In this document: piece by piece, positions 53,829 through 64,000 of the stretch
Numbering within the stretch: the stretch's first letter is position 1
Layout of the letters: every line of letters begins with the position of its first letter
Assembly: GCF_022829725.1 (NCBI RefSeq)
Contig: NZ_JAKSYG010000053.1
Location: 47,505-111,504, forward strand
Length of the DNA: 64,000 nt
Reading direction: 5' to 3'
From: Methylobacterium sp. E-005
GTDB lineage: Bacteria > Pseudomonadota > Alphaproteobacteria > Rhizobiales > Beijerinckiaceae
Position numbers and translations under genes: made by a program
The notes under the pieces: generated by a model
Databases searched by the model: none
Seen by the model: only the letters and a program-made list of their open reading frames with translations
Told to the model about the DNA's origin: nothing

Positions 53829-54995
53829 ATGCACGAATTCGCCGGCCTGCGCGGCCGCGAGGCGGCCTTCCCGGAGGCGGAGTTCGCCGCCCGGCAGGCG
53901 GCGGCGCGCACCGCCATTGCGGCGGCCGGTCACCACGCCCTGGTGGTGACCGGCCCGGAGACGATCTACTGGCTGACCGGCCGCCAGACGGCGGGCTACT
54001 TCGCGTTCCAGGCCCTCGTGGTGCCGGTCTCGGGCGATCCGGCCCTCCTGGTCCGGCAGCTCGAACTGCCGGGCGCGGCCGCCAACACCTGGCTCCACGA
54101 CATCGCGGCCTATCCGGATGGCGCCGATCCGGCCGAGGCCCTGGCAACGCTGGTCCGGCGGCGCGGGCTCGACCGGCCAGCCCTGGAACGGGACGGCTGG
54201 TTCGTCTCGCCGGCGCTCGCGGCCCGGATCGACGCCGCGCTCGGACCCGATCGGCTGCCCGACGGATCGGGCCTTCTCGCCCCCCTGCGGGTGGTGAAGT
54301 CGGCAGCCGAGCTGGCGGCGATCCGCGCCGCCGCCCGCTACGCGCAGGCCGGGATCGCCGCCGGGCTCGAGGCCTGCGCGGCCGGCACCGACGAGAATGC
54401 CGTCGCGGCCGTCATGCTGGCCGCCGCGACGGCCGCCGGATCCGAGGCCATGGCGATGGAGCCCCTGGTCGCGTCGGGCCCGCGCAGCGGTCTGCCGCAC
54501 ATGACGTGGCGGCGGCGCCGGCTGGAGCCGGGCGACGCGGTCTTCCTCGAACTCGCCGGCAGCCATGCCCGCTACCACGCGGCCTTGATGCGCAGCGTCT
54601 GGATCGGGCCGCCGCCGGCCGAGGCGCAGGGGATGATGGATTGCGCCCTGCATGCCCTCGACGCGGCCCTCGCCGCGATCCGGCCCGGCCATCCCTGCTC
54701 GGCCCCGCACGCGGCGGCCCAGGCCGTCATCGACGCGGCGGGTTACGGCCCGGCCTTCCGCAAGCGCATCGGCTACGCGATGGGCGTCGCCTTCGCGCCG
54801 GATTGGGGCGAGGGTGCCCTGCTCTCGCTCTTCACCGGACAGGACCGGCTGATCGAGCCCGGCATGGTCTTCCACCTGCCGGCGACCCTGCGCCGCTACG
54901 GCCACTGGACCGTCGGCGCCTCCGAGACCGTCATCGTCACCGCGGACGGCGCCGAGCCCCTGTCCGATCTCCCGCGCAGTTTGTCGGTGCGTTGA
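53829..54995 (+). CDS. DoeA/creatinase-like hydrolase (M24 fold)
   Basis: A 388-residue pita-bread-fold protein in the metal-free M24 branch that includes creatinase and ectoine hydrolase DoeA. The segments [50 protein letters not shown] and [15 protein letters not shown] align well with DoeA. The metal ligands of aminopeptidase P are not kept: the second Asp position reads ALMRS, and the His of the GHGIG motif is lost. It is cytosolic and likely opens a cyclic or ureido nitrogen compound brought in by the importer. Ectoine itself is uncertain. Confidence 0.85.
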   Translation: MHEFAGLRGREAAFPEAEFAARQAAARTAIAAAGHHALVVTGPETIYWLTGRQTAGYFAFQALVVPVSGDPALLVRQLELPGAAANTWLHDIAAYPDGADPAEALATLVRRRGLDRPALERDGWFVSPALAARIDAALGPDRLPDGSGLLAPLRVVKSAAELAAIRAAARYAQAGIAAGLEACAAGTDENAVAAVMLAAATAAGSEAMAMEPLVASGPRSGLPHMTWRRRRLEPGDAVFLELAGSHARYHAALMRSVWIGPPPAEAQGMMDCALHALDAALAAIRPGHPCSAPHAAAQAVIDAAGYGPAFRKRIGYAMGVAFAPDWGEGALLSLFTGQDRLIEPGMVFHLPATLRRYGHWTVGASETVIVTADGAEPLSDLPRSLSVR

Positions 54996-55189
54996 GGCGC
55001 TCCGACCCCGGGCCCCCTTCCGCATCCCGGCATCCGCCGACGCCGCACCGGCCCCCGGATGCAACGGCACATGTGACCGGGGGTTGTGACAGGGTTGTCA
55101 GCAGGAGCCTTCGCCTGACAAGCTTGCGCGCGCGACGTCGCGGCCCGGCCCGCTTCCCGCCGGGATGCCGCGGTCCGTGCGGGCCCCGT

Positions 55190-55240
55190 CTTGCATGCGA
55201 GATCCTGCTTGCGAAGTCGGGCTTGCCAAGATTGGCTTGC
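55190..55240. promoter_or_regulatory. Iterated CTTGC boxes
   Basis: CTTGC begins at 55190, 55208, 55222 and 55236, two of them as CTTGCGAAG. They lie 45-95 bp before the ATPase gene. The spacing (18, 14, 14) is not one helical turn. They may be regulator half-sites. Confidence 0.35.
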
Positions 55241-55285
55241 GAAGCGGGGACCCTGCATTTCGATGATCGCTCCGGGAGACAGCCT

Positions 55286-57157
<1,872 letters not shown>

Positions 57158-57781
57158 GGGCGGTGAGAGCCACGGGGCACGGTGTGGGCTCCGGCCCCCG
57201 CCGATCCGATCACGTGTGGTGAGCCGACCATGCGGCAACGCGCGGTCCCTTCGAAACGGCCGAGCGCCAACCGGCCGGCGCTGCAGCGCCGTGGAGCAGA
57301 TGTGCGGGGCCGCTCAAACCAACGGGGCATCCCCGACGATCGGCGGCCTGCGCGCGGGCGAACCGCAATCTGCATCAGCGAAAACCTGAGCGTTGGCGAA
57401 GCAACCGCACGCTATCAAATCGAAAAATGTAAAAACTTCTGCTAGAATTGTCCTGCGCTGAAGAATAAAGTATTCCGTGTGCTGGCTCATATTCGGTATG
57501 CGATTATACGGCAAAATAAATAAGCTTTCACCATCGTTATTTCACGAAATTACGCTTTCGCCTATGCTATAGATTGGCGCTCATCAACTCTGAACACTGG
57601 CCATAATGCGCGATATCGCTTATGGGAATCAAGATGACTTCAGGAACCGATCGGATGGCGGTGGTTGATGGGCCGCGGCAGGCCAATGGCCCGCGCGGCG
57701 TACGGTGGTGCAACCGCAACACGCCCGGCTCGCCACCCCCGCGCAGGGAGCCCGCCCCTGTGATGATCGGCGGTTGACCCG
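57158..57781. other. 624-bp gap with an AT-rich island
   Basis: No gene is supported. Bases about 57410-57600 are far richer in A and T than any other 200-bp stretch nearby (AAAATAAATAAGC, TTATTTCACG). It could be a promoter region, a relic of transferred DNA or a protein-bound silenced segment. Some short open frames occur but lack ribosome sites. Confidence 0.45.
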
Positions 57782-58819
57782 ATGCGGCGCCTGCATTTCG
57801 ACGCCCTGAAGCCCATCTGCCCGACCTGCCGCCGCGGCGCGCTGGTGCTGGAACCGGGCGCGCAGGCGACGAGCAACGCGGTCATGTCCGGGGTCCTGCG
57901 CTGCCTCGATCCGGATTGCGGGGAGCGCTTCCCGATCATCGCGGGGGTCCCGATCCTGGTCCCGGACGTCCGCGGCTGGCTGTCGGCGAATCTACCGCTC
58001 GTCCTGGCGGGCGATGTCGAGGATGCGGCGGTGGAGGCGGTGATCAGCGCCGCGGTCGGGCCGGACTCGGCCTACGCCATCAGCCGCGCGCAGCAATCGC
58101 GCTACGCCCACGATCATTACGGCGACCTGTTCGAGGGTGAGACGGACGGTGCGGAGCCGCCGCCCGGCCGCGCCCGACACTGCCTGGCGGAGGCCCTGAA
58201 GCATTTCGGCGTTGGGCGCGGCCCGAGGCTCGATATCGGCTGCGCGGCCGGCCGGACCAGCTTCGACCTCGCGGCCCACCACGACGTGCCCGTGCTCGGC
58301 GTGGATTTGAACTGGCCCCTGTTGCGGATCGGCCGGGGGATCCTCGATCGGGGCTTGCTGCGTTACCCGCTCCGGCATTGCGGCGATGCCTATGAGCGCC
58401 GCGAAACCTACCACTTCCCGCCCGAGGCCGATCGGGTGGATTTCTGGATCGCCGACGCCCAGGCGCTCCCGTTCGCGGCGAATACGTTCCGCCTCGTCGT
58501 CGCGCTGAACGTGATCGATCGCGTGCCGGATCCGGCGCGGCTCGTCGCCGAGGTCAGCCGGGTCACGCGGCCGGGCGGCGACATCGCCTTCGCGACGCCC
58601 CTCGATCCGACGCCTCAAGCCGCCTTGCCGTTCGCATCGCTCGAGGGTCCCGATGCCCTCGCGGCGATGATCGCCACGGCCAACCGCGACACGGCGGGCG
58701 CCAAGCCTCTCAGGCCGACGGGACCGCCTCGCAACTACTCCTGGTCCGCCGGCTCGCAGGGCGCAGGCACGATCGTCGATCGGTCCAGGCTGATCACCAT
58801 GAAAACCGCGGCGGATTGA
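57782..58819 (+). CDS. Class I methyltransferase with zinc ribbon
   Basis: A 345-residue protein. A Trm112-like zinc ribbon lies at the N-terminus (CPTC, later CLDPDCGERFPIIAGVPILVPD). A SAM-dependent methyltransferase domain begins near residue 130, with motif I LDIGCAAGRTSFDLA and motif IV-like IADAQALPFA followed by VALNVIDRVPDPARLVAEVSRVTRPGGDI. It should methylate a small molecule or lipid; the target is unknown. It is monocistronic in appearance. Confidence 0.85.
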   Translation: MRRLHFDALKPICPTCRRGALVLEPGAQATSNAVMSGVLRCLDPDCGERFPIIAGVPILVPDVRGWLSANLPLVLAGDVEDAAVEAVISAAVGPDSAYAISRAQQSRYAHDHYGDLFEGETDGAEPPPGRARHCLAEALKHFGVGRGPRLDIGCAAGRTSFDLAAHHDVPVLGVDLNWPLLRIGRGILDRGLLRYPLRHCGDAYERRETYHFPPEADRVDFWIADAQALPFAANTFRLVVALNVIDRVPDPARLVAEVSRVTRPGGDIAFATPLDPTPQAALPFASLEGPDALAAMIATANRDTAGAKPLRPTGPPRNYSWSAGSQGAGTIVDRSRLITMKTAAD

Positions 58820-58959
58820 GCGCGGCGCCAGGATTCCGGACAGACCGGGCCGGGGCTCACGGCCTCGCCTTGACCGACCGATCTGAACCGGGGACCCGCG
58901 CATCCGACAGGTCCCCGGGCCGGGTTTGCGCCTTGCGCGAACATGTCCGGCCGGGTCTC

Positions 58960-59400
58960 GGCGATGTGGCCGTACAGCGTCCGGAGGTGCAGCCAGCCGA
59001 TATCGGCACTGGCCACGTGCTCGCGGCTGTAGCGGGCGGTCTTCTCGGAGAGGAGCTGCGGCCTGATGCCGGTGGCCTCGACCAGGAGCTGCCGCTGGCA
59101 GGCCCGCGCCAGGGCGATGAACCAGAAGGCCGCGCCGTCGATGCTGTGCTGCGAGCAGGTCAGCAGGCCGTGGTTCCGCTGCGGCACGCCGCCGGTTGCG
59201 GCTGATCTGCCGGGCGACCGAGCGGCCGCTCTCCGTCTCCACCGACACGGCGCCCACCGAGGGGCCGATCACCGCGTGGCTGTTGTCGAAGGCCGCCGCA
59301 TCCTGGCTGATCATCTCCAGCGGCCGGCCGGTGGCGCACCATGCGATGCCGTCGGTGGTGCGCACGTGGCACGTCGCCATGACCTCCGGCTGTCGCCCAG
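58960..59400 (-). pseudogene. Broken class II aldolase/adducin family gene
   Basis: Reading from 59400 downward, MATCHVRTTDGIAWCATG continues to the aldolase-type ISQDAAAF. A frame change near 59190 then gives QRNHGLLTCSQHSIDGAAFW, LARACQRQLLVEATG and HIGWLHL-like ends to about 58965. The zinc His of the HxH motif may be the one in CHVRT, but the N-terminal third is missing. Functional product unlikely. Confidence 0.65.
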
Positions 59401-59925
59401 CGCGGACTTTTTGCGTCTCGGCCGGCCCCACGCGGAAATCGACATCCTGATCGCCGACGGCCGGCCTCCGTGCGGGGCGGGCCTGACCGTCGGGTCCCTC
59501 GGGCCGGAGGAGATCGCCGCCCTCTGCACCCCGGAGGTCGCCCGGGCGCTGGGGTCGGTCGGAGTGGGCACGGCGGGGCGCTTCACCCGACTGGACTCGT
59601 CGTTCAGTCCGGTCCGCTGGCCGGACTGGCTCGCGCATAACCGGCTGGCCGCCGCCGCCGACGGCGCGGCGGGCGCGGCCATCGGCCGGGGCTCGGTGGT
59701 CATCTCGGCGGCGGTCCAGGGGCTGGGGGTCGCGCTGGAGAGCCTGCGGTTCGCGGAGAGGGAACGGGCCGCCGGCCAGCTCGTGCGGCTGGATCAGGGC
59801 CGGGTCGCGAGCTTGACCCGCGACCTCTCCACGTCATCCTCGCGAACGGGACGCTGGCGAAGATCCAGGCCTTCCGCCGCTGGCTGCTCGACGCGGAGGC
59901 GGCGAGCCGGGCGGGGTCAGCCTGA
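59401..59925 (+). pseudogene. Broken LysR-type regulator, effector domain only
   Basis: From about 59401 the plus strand encodes a LysR effector domain: EIDILIADGRPP, LTVGSLGPEEIAALCTPEVARAL, RWPDWLAHNRLAAA, VVISAAVQGLGVALESLRFAERE. A frame change near 59815-59825 continues HVILANGTLAKIQAFRRWLLDAEAA to a stop near 59925. The DNA-binding N-terminal domain (about 90 residues plus linker) is absent. It begins just where the divergent aldolase relic begins. Confidence 0.68.
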
Positions 59926-60083
59926 GGCACTTGCTCCCGGGGCACGGTCGCCCCGGAGACAGCTCCGCGTCTCCTGCGATCGCGCCTCGGCGCGTCCGGC
60001 CCACGATCGGCGTCGGAGTGTCGGCGTCATATCCAACGGTGCGGATCGTCACGTTCGCACCGGACAGATGCGGACCCTCTCGT

Positions 60084-60551
60084 TCAGGCCCTGCCGCGGC
60101 CCTTCCCCTCGCGCTCGGCCATGGCGCCGGGCTGGCCCAGGCCGATCGCCTTGGCGAGGGCGGAGCGCTGCTCGGCGTAAGCCGGGGCGACCATCGGGTA
60201 ATCGGCCGGCAGGCCGTAGCGGTCGCGGTAGGCCCGCGGGTCCAGCCCGTGGCTGGTGAGGTGGCGCTTGAGCGTCTTGTAGGTCTTGCCGTCGATGAAG
60301 CTCACGATCCCGTCGGGGCGGACCGACTTGCGGATCTGGGCGGCACCCGGCCGGTCGATCTCGGGCTGGGCGGCCGCGCCGGTCTCCGTCGTCAGGGTTC
60401 CCGAGGCGAGGCCCGCGATGGCGCCGTGCACGCGGGCGATCAGGGCCGGCAGTTCCGCGAGCGGCACGGGATTGTTCGACACATAAGCGGCGACGAGCTC
60501 GGCGGTGATCGCCATGAAGGTCTCAGTGGCGTCATCGTGTGTGTCGGTCAT
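60084..60551 (-). CDS. MucR/Ros family regulator
   Basis: A 155-residue global regulator of the MucR family, which controls surface polysaccharide, motility and cell-cycle genes in alphaproteobacteria. An N-terminal helical oligomerisation part (AITAELVAAYVSNNPVP) is followed by the zinc-finger-like DNA-binding region with RKSVRPDGIVSFIDGKTYKTLKRHLTSHGLDPRAYRDRYGLPADYPMVAP. The Cys usually found in IVCLEDG is Ser (S84), while H97 and H101 remain. The ATG has AGGATC upstream. It stands alone. Confidence 0.92.
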   Translation of the reverse strand: MTDTHDDATETFMAITAELVAAYVSNNPVPLAELPALIARVHGAIAGLASGTLTTETGAAAQPEIDRPGAAQIRKSVRPDGIVSFIDGKTYKTLKRHLTSHGLDPRAYRDRYGLPADYPMVAPAYAEQRSALAKAIGLGQPGAMAEREGKGRGRA

Positions 60552-60748
60552 GTGAGATCCTTCGAATCGCGCTTTGTCTCCTCGTCGTTTGGGGCCAGTA
60601 AGGGTTTAAACGAAGTAAATTTAGGTTGATGACTTAGCGAATAGGCGCGATTTCATCTGCACCGCACGATCGCCGCCGCGGACCGCTTCCGCGTCGCCAG
60701 ACGATCGCGCGGTCCGCTTTCGAACGACTTCGGATCCGGGCCGCCCGG

Positions 60749-61402
60749 TCAGAGGTCGGTCGTGGCCGGATAGGTCCGGGTCCGGCCCTGCCCGCTCGGC
60801 ATCCCGGCAGGCCCGCTGCCGGCCGTGACCTGCGGGGCCGTCCAGCCCTCCGCGCGCCACGCGCTCGCCTTCTCGTCGAGGTCGACCGCCCCGTGCCGCT
60901 CCAGCGCCGCCGTCACCGTCGGGGCCAGCGCGGCCTGTGCCGGGTCGATCCGGACCGTGACGAGGGTTCCGCCCCGCCGCACGCCTTCGCCGTAGGCATG
61001 CGCGTCCCCCTCGCTCACTCCGGCCCCCGTCAGCGCTCCGGCGAGTCCCCCTGCAGCCGCGCCGAGACCGGCCCCCGTCAGCGTGGCCACGAGCCAGCCG
61101 GCGGCGACCACCGGCCCGACCCCGGGGATCGCGATGAGGCCGAGGCCCGCCAGGAGGCCTGCGGCGCCGCCCGCGACCGTGCCAAGGGTCGCCCCCGCAC
61201 CGGTGCCGTCCTTGGCGCGGTCCTTGGCGCGGTCCCGGGTATCGGCGCCCCCGTCGCCGAGGGTCCCGGCATGGCGGTCGCCCTCGTTGTTGCTGACGAG
61301 GCTGATATCGCCGTGCGGGATCCCTTGCCCCTCGATCTCGCCGACCGCGGCGCTCGCATCCGGGTAGCGGTCGAACAGGGCCGTGATGGTCTGCTGGGCC
61401 AT
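60749..61402 (-). CDS. General stress protein-like (YflT), glycine-rich helices
   Basis: A 217-residue protein beginning TITALFDRYPDASAAVGEIEGQGIPHGDISLVSNN, like the YflT/Sll general-stress family. It has a central hydrophobic glycine/alanine-rich hairpin (GAAGLLAGLGLIAIPGVGPVVAAGWLVATLTGAGLG) and a C-terminal ferredoxin-like strand (GGTLVTVRIDP). The start at 61402 is fixed by AGGAG 7 bases upstream. A membrane-associated stress role is inferred. It is followed on the same strand by a separate secreted protein gene. Confidence 0.85.
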   Translation of the reverse strand: MAQQTITALFDRYPDASAAVGEIEGQGIPHGDISLVSNNEGDRHAGTLGDGGADTRDRAKDRAKDGTGAGATLGTVAGGAAGLLAGLGLIAIPGVGPVVAAGWLVATLTGAGLGAAAGGLAGALTGAGVSEGDAHAYGEGVRRGGTLVTVRIDPAQAALAPTVTAALERHGAVDLDEKASAWRAEGWTAPQVTAGSGPAGMPSGQGRTRTYPATTDL

Positions 61403-61427
61403 GATCTGTCTCCTGTGGCGGGGCGGC

Positions 61428-61808
61428 TCACTGCGCCGACACGTTGCCTTTGAAATCGAGGCCGACCTGGACGGATTGACCGCCATGGGTGGCGGTGCCG
61501 CGCCAGATGCCGTCCGCGTCCTTCTTGAGGTCCCGGGCGTCCATGAAACCGGCCTTGGCGAGCCGCGAACGGGCCTCGCCCTCCGTGAAGCTGTTGGCGC
61601 CCTTCTCGAGTCGGACGCTGGTGCCTGCGCCGGGTGCGGTGCCGTTCGGCGTCATCGTGTCGGTGTTCGGCCGCGTCACGCTCTCCTGACCGCCGGATTG
61701 CTGGCTGGTCTTGGCGTCGGGAGCGGCCGGCTTGCCCGTGACCGTGGTCTGAGCGACGGCGCTTGATCCCAGCAGGGTTGCGACGACAAGGGCGAGGGGC
61801 AGACGCAT
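61428..61808 (-). CDS. Small secreted protein, unknown function
   Basis: A 126-residue protein with a Sec signal (MRLPLALVVATLLGSSAVAQT), a polar Thr/Gly-rich linker (TGKPAAPDAKTSQQSGGQESV), and a compact C-terminal domain (TEGEARSRLAKAGFMDARDLKKDADGIWRGTA) of PepSY-like appearance. GGAG lies 8 bases before the ATG. It is probably periplasmic and co-transcribed with the stress protein 25 bp downstream. No enzyme motif is seen. Confidence 0.8.
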   Translation of the reverse strand: MRLPLALVVATLLGSSAVAQTTVTGKPAAPDAKTSQQSGGQESVTRPNTDTMTPNGTAPGAGTSVRLEKGANSFTEGEARSRLAKAGFMDARDLKKDADGIWRGTATHGGQSVQVGLDFKGNVSAQ

Positions 61809-61983
61809 GATGGACTCCGTCGATCGTTTCGGAACCATCAATCCTGCAGCGGAGCACGACGTTCCGAAAACCGATAGCGTGTTGCGATGATCTGTCGAAG
61901 TGGCTGAACGTCTCGATCTTTTGCTGATCGTCCCGGCGCGCACGGGCTTCGTGCGCGGGGATCGCTATGCCGGATCCGAGGCT

Positions 61984-62208
61984 TCAACCCGCGCCGTGAC
62001 CGCCCTTGCGGTTGTCCGGCGCGGGCCGGGGCGGGCGGGTATCGTATCCGCCGGTCTCGGGCACGTCCTGGGTTTCTGGGGCCACGGGGCCCGGCGCGTG
62101 CGGGCCACTGCCGCCCGCCGCCGGATCGGTCTCTGCGGTGGCTTGGACGGGCCGTCCCGGCGGGACCGATCCGAAAGCTTCGCGGGCCGCCTCGACATCC
62201 TGTCCCAT
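61984..62208 (-). CDS. Small hydrophilic protein, unknown function
   Basis: A 74-residue proline/glycine-rich protein (VEAAREAFGSVPPG, PAAGGSGPHAPGPVAP). It has no predicted fold, signal or membrane segment. The start is supported by GGAGAGG close before the ATG at 62208. It is probably disordered. The overlapping plus-strand frame is less convincing. Confidence 0.55.
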   Translation of the reverse strand: MGQDVEAAREAFGSVPPGRPVQATAETDPAAGGSGPHAPGPVAPETQDVPETGGYDTRPPRPAPDNRKGGHGAG

Positions 62209-62333
62209 GCGCCTCTCCCTGGGGTGCCTTCCGGCGCATGGCCGATGCCTGTTCAAGGCTGCAACCCGGCGCATGTTCCCGAAGGGCCCGCGGCGCGTTC
62301 GGTCGCGGACCGGATCCGGGCAAGCGAGTTCGC

Positions 62334-62483
62334 TTACTTCCGCGCGCCGGTGGGGTTGGGCGTCGATGACGTATCGGGCGCCACGGCCGGGTTTACGGGC
62401 GTGACCTTCGACCACGTGGCCGCGATGGCGACGATGGCGATCAGCAGGGCAACGAAGATGCCGGCGAGGACGAGGCGTTTCAT
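62334..62483 (-). CDS. 49-residue single-helix membrane protein
   Basis: Starts MKRLVLAGIFVALLIAIVAIA, a basic N-terminus followed by one transmembrane helix, then a short proline/threonine tail (TWSKVTPVNPAVAPDTSSTPNP). It is likely anchored in the inner membrane with its tail outside, or it is an uncleaved signal. No ribosome site is visible before 62483, which lowers confidence. Confidence 0.55.
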   Translation of the reverse strand: MKRLVLAGIFVALLIAIVAIAATWSKVTPVNPAVAPDTSSTPNPTGARK

Positions 62484-62563
62484 GAGGGGGACGTCGGACT
62501 TCCTGAGGGGTCTTGGAAGCCAGGGAACAACCGGGACGGCCGAACGATCCCGCGGCCCGGGCG

Positions 62564-63097
62564 TCACGGACCGGCGGGCTTCCCTGAGGCCTGAGATCCG
62601 GTCACCCCGGTCAGGAGCCGCATCCGCGCCAGGGCGGCCGCGGCCTGCTGGGCCAGCGCCTCGAGCCGGCAAACGGTCGCGTCGTCGGGAATGACCGAAG
62701 CGCACCAGTAGGCGCCGAGGGCCGCCACCGGATCGGGGACGCCGATCGGAACCATGACGAGGCTGCGCATCGATGTCATGCGATAGGCCGCCCTCGGCAG
62801 CCGCGGATCGGACTCGATGTCCGGCACGATCGCCGTCTGGCCGTTCAGGATGCACCAGCCGGAGATGCAATCGGTCAGCGGAAAGCGGCTCCCGCGCCAG
62901 AGCGGCTCGATCGCGTCCTCCGCCGCGTAGTGGACGGCGTCGCCCTCGCGCAGCACCACCGCGATCCCGTCGGAGCCGACGATCTCCCGCCCGGTCCGCC
63001 GGAGAACGGACACGATCTCTTCCAGCGACGCCGCGGTCTCCAGTGAGACAGTGGCCAACGCCATGCCCGGATCCGGGCGGAAATGCGCCTCAGCCAT
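62564..63097 (-). CDS. GAF-domain protein
   Basis: A 177-residue cytosolic protein composed of one GAF domain: LEEIVSVLRRTGREIVGSDGIAVVLREGD, the LTDCISGWCILNGQTAIVPDIESDPRL core, MRSLVMVPIGVPDPVAALGAYW and a closing helix ALAQQAAAALARMRL. No output domain is attached. Cys residues at DCISGWC could sense redox or bind a chromophore. The start at 63097 is a guess; 63133 would extend the N-terminus. No ribosome site stands out for either. Confidence 0.8.
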   Translation of the reverse strand: MAEAHFRPDPGMALATVSLETAASLEEIVSVLRRTGREIVGSDGIAVVLREGDAVHYAAEDAIEPLWRGSRFPLTDCISGWCILNGQTAIVPDIESDPRLPRAAYRMTSMRSLVMVPIGVPDPVAALGAYWCASVIPDDATVCRLEALAQQAAAALARMRLLTGVTGSQASGKPAGP

Positions 63098-63541
63098 GGT
63101 GGAGAGATAGGAAGACTCTCGCCGCCCGTCCATGCGGCCACGCCTTGCGGTCGCGCGGATCGGCGCAGGTCGTGGTCTGGCTCCGAGATCCGGCGCCCAC
63201 ACGGGTCTCCGGCCCCTCGTGTGTCGCCGACAGGGTAAACAACTTGCGATAGATTTCCCCAGCCACCCGGCCTTTTGGAGCAGGCATTGCAGCTGCGCGT
63301 CCAGAAGATCGCCTGCCGTGACAAGCGAACAAAATATAGAGTGTCTCCGAGCGGACAGAGATCCCTTAATAGTTTGTCCTGGACCAATCAAATCCGTGCG
63401 ATGATGTGCTCCAGCGCACCTTTCGGCTGTGGGGTTCGGGAGCCCCACCCGCGCTGTTGCATCCTTGCACTATCGCCCGGACGCGTCCTGACGTTCTTGT
63501 CGCCCGGCACACATCCCGTCCAACGGGAGACAGAGGACCCG
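63098..63541. other. 444-bp gap before the porin-like gene
   Basis: No gene is seen. The part 63290-63420 is AT-richer (ACAAAATATAGAGTG, CCTTAATAGTTTG) and should carry the promoter and 5' leader of the outer-membrane protein gene. Confidence 0.5.
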
Positions 63542-64000
63542 ATGATCAAGAAGCTTCTTCTCGCCAGCGCCGCTACGGCTCTCCTGACCGGCGCCGCCTC
63601 GGCCGCCGACCTGCCGCGCCGCGCCGCCCCGCCGCCCGTGTTCACCCCCGTGCCGGTGTTCACCTGGACCGGCGCCTACTTCGGTATCAACGCCGGCTAC
63701 GCCTTCGACGCCAGCAGCAACAGCAACAACAACTCAACCTTCGGCGTCCCCGCCCCCTACGCCGCCGCCGGCACCACCGCCACCTTCCGCAACCGCAGCC
63801 AGGACGGCTTCTCCGGCGGTGGCCAGATCGGCTACAACTTCCAGCTGACCCCGGGTAACGGCGTGGTGTTCGGCATCGAGGCCGACGCCCAGTACCTCGA
63901 CTTCGGCCGCAGCCGGAACAACGCCTTCGTCAGCGGCGCCGTCGCCCCCGGCTACTACGTCACCGACCCGCGCGGCCTGTCGAGCCTCGACTACTTCGGC
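63542..64000 (+). CDS. Outer-membrane beta-barrel (porin-like), N-terminal part
   Basis: The 153 visible residues form a Sec signal (KKLLLASAATALLTGAASAA), a proline-rich linker (LPRRAAPPPVFTPVPVF), and the start of an OmpA-like barrel (WTGAYFGINAGYAFD, GFSGGGQIGYNFQ, VFGIEADAQYLDF). This layout is common in abundant surface proteins of Methylobacterium and other Hyphomicrobiales. It runs off the end of the window. GGAC and GGAG sites precede the ATG. Confidence 0.88.
   Translation, partial: MIKKLLLASAATALLTGAASAADLPRRAAPPPVFTPVPVFTWTGAYFGINAGYAFDASSNSNNNSTFGVPAPYAAAGTTATFRNRSQDGFSGGGQIGYNFQLTPGNGVVFGIEADAQYLDFGRSRNNAFVSGAVAPGYYVTDPRGLSSLDYFG

Noticed and set aside
61900..62694. Plus-strand open frame through the small-protein block
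   Set aside because: It has no ribosome site, and the minus strand carries short frames with better starts.

Overview
The window is GC-rich, densely coded DNA from an alphaproteobacterium. The best guess is Methylobacterium or a close Hyphomicrobiales relative. This rests on a MucR-family regulator, a general-stress/small secreted/small membrane protein block, an outer-membrane beta-barrel whose signal ends ASAADLPRR, and many GntR/FCD-regulated ABC importers. No RNA genes, complete insertion sequences or CRISPR arrays were seen.

Left flank (1-6479): the 3' end of a DctA-type dicarboxylate symporter, a YgiQ-type radical SAM protein, then about 3.8 kb of decayed sequence. That stretch holds one good small gene (3749-4018), a possible small membrane protein (5175-5321), a frameshifted small hypothetical gene (4758-5125) and a broken ArsR/SRPBCC pair (5507-6120).

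Region A (6480-18900, minus strand): ten tightly packed genes reading dppA, dppB, dppC, fused dppD/F ATPase, class III aminotransferase, amidase, hydroxylysine-kinase-like phosphotransferase, phospho-lyase-type class III enzyme, GntR/FCD regulator, GhrA-type reductase. A TTGACA-type promoter overlapped by a near-perfect palindrome lies in front. I read it as uptake plus catabolism of an amidated or hydroxylated amine by a kinase/phospho-lyase route.

Region B (19372-31506): ethanolamine ammonia-lyase eutB-eutC and a MocR-type regulator on the minus strand. Divergent from them is a Nit1C cluster: MSMEG_0572/Sll0783 protein, nitrilase, radical SAM, GNAT, AIR-synthase-like, glycosyltransferase and flavin oxidoreductase. 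A SphA-family outer-membrane protein and a terminator follow. The Nit1C operon has a strong sigma-54 promoter match and 9-bp operator-like repeats upstream.

Region C (32081-38554): a PAS-domain protein, a monooxygenase remnant, an M20 amidohydrolase, a palindromic interspersed repeat, and a divergent peptide-type ABC importer (binding protein plus two permeases, no ATPase).

Region D (39070-48222, plus strand): GntR regulator, NitT/TauT-type importer, MDR oxidoreductase, PaaI thioesterase, VOC protein, acyl-CoA synthetase and a family 5 solute-binding protein.

Region E (48265-57157): PxpA and a carbamoylase-type hydrolase on minus; divergent amino-acid ABC importer, GntR regulator, DoeA/creatinase-like hydrolase and an orphan double ABC ATPase on plus.

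Right flank (57782-64000): a methyltransferase, a class II aldolase and a LysR remnant that lost their 5' ends at the same point, MucR, stress-type small proteins, a GAF protein and the start of a porin-like protein.

Taken together the central 50 kb looks like a nitrogen- and carbon-scavenging island (nitrile, amide, amine, N-carbamoyl, 5-oxoproline, peptide). It has at least four ABC systems, and two or three of its promoters resemble sigma-54 sites.
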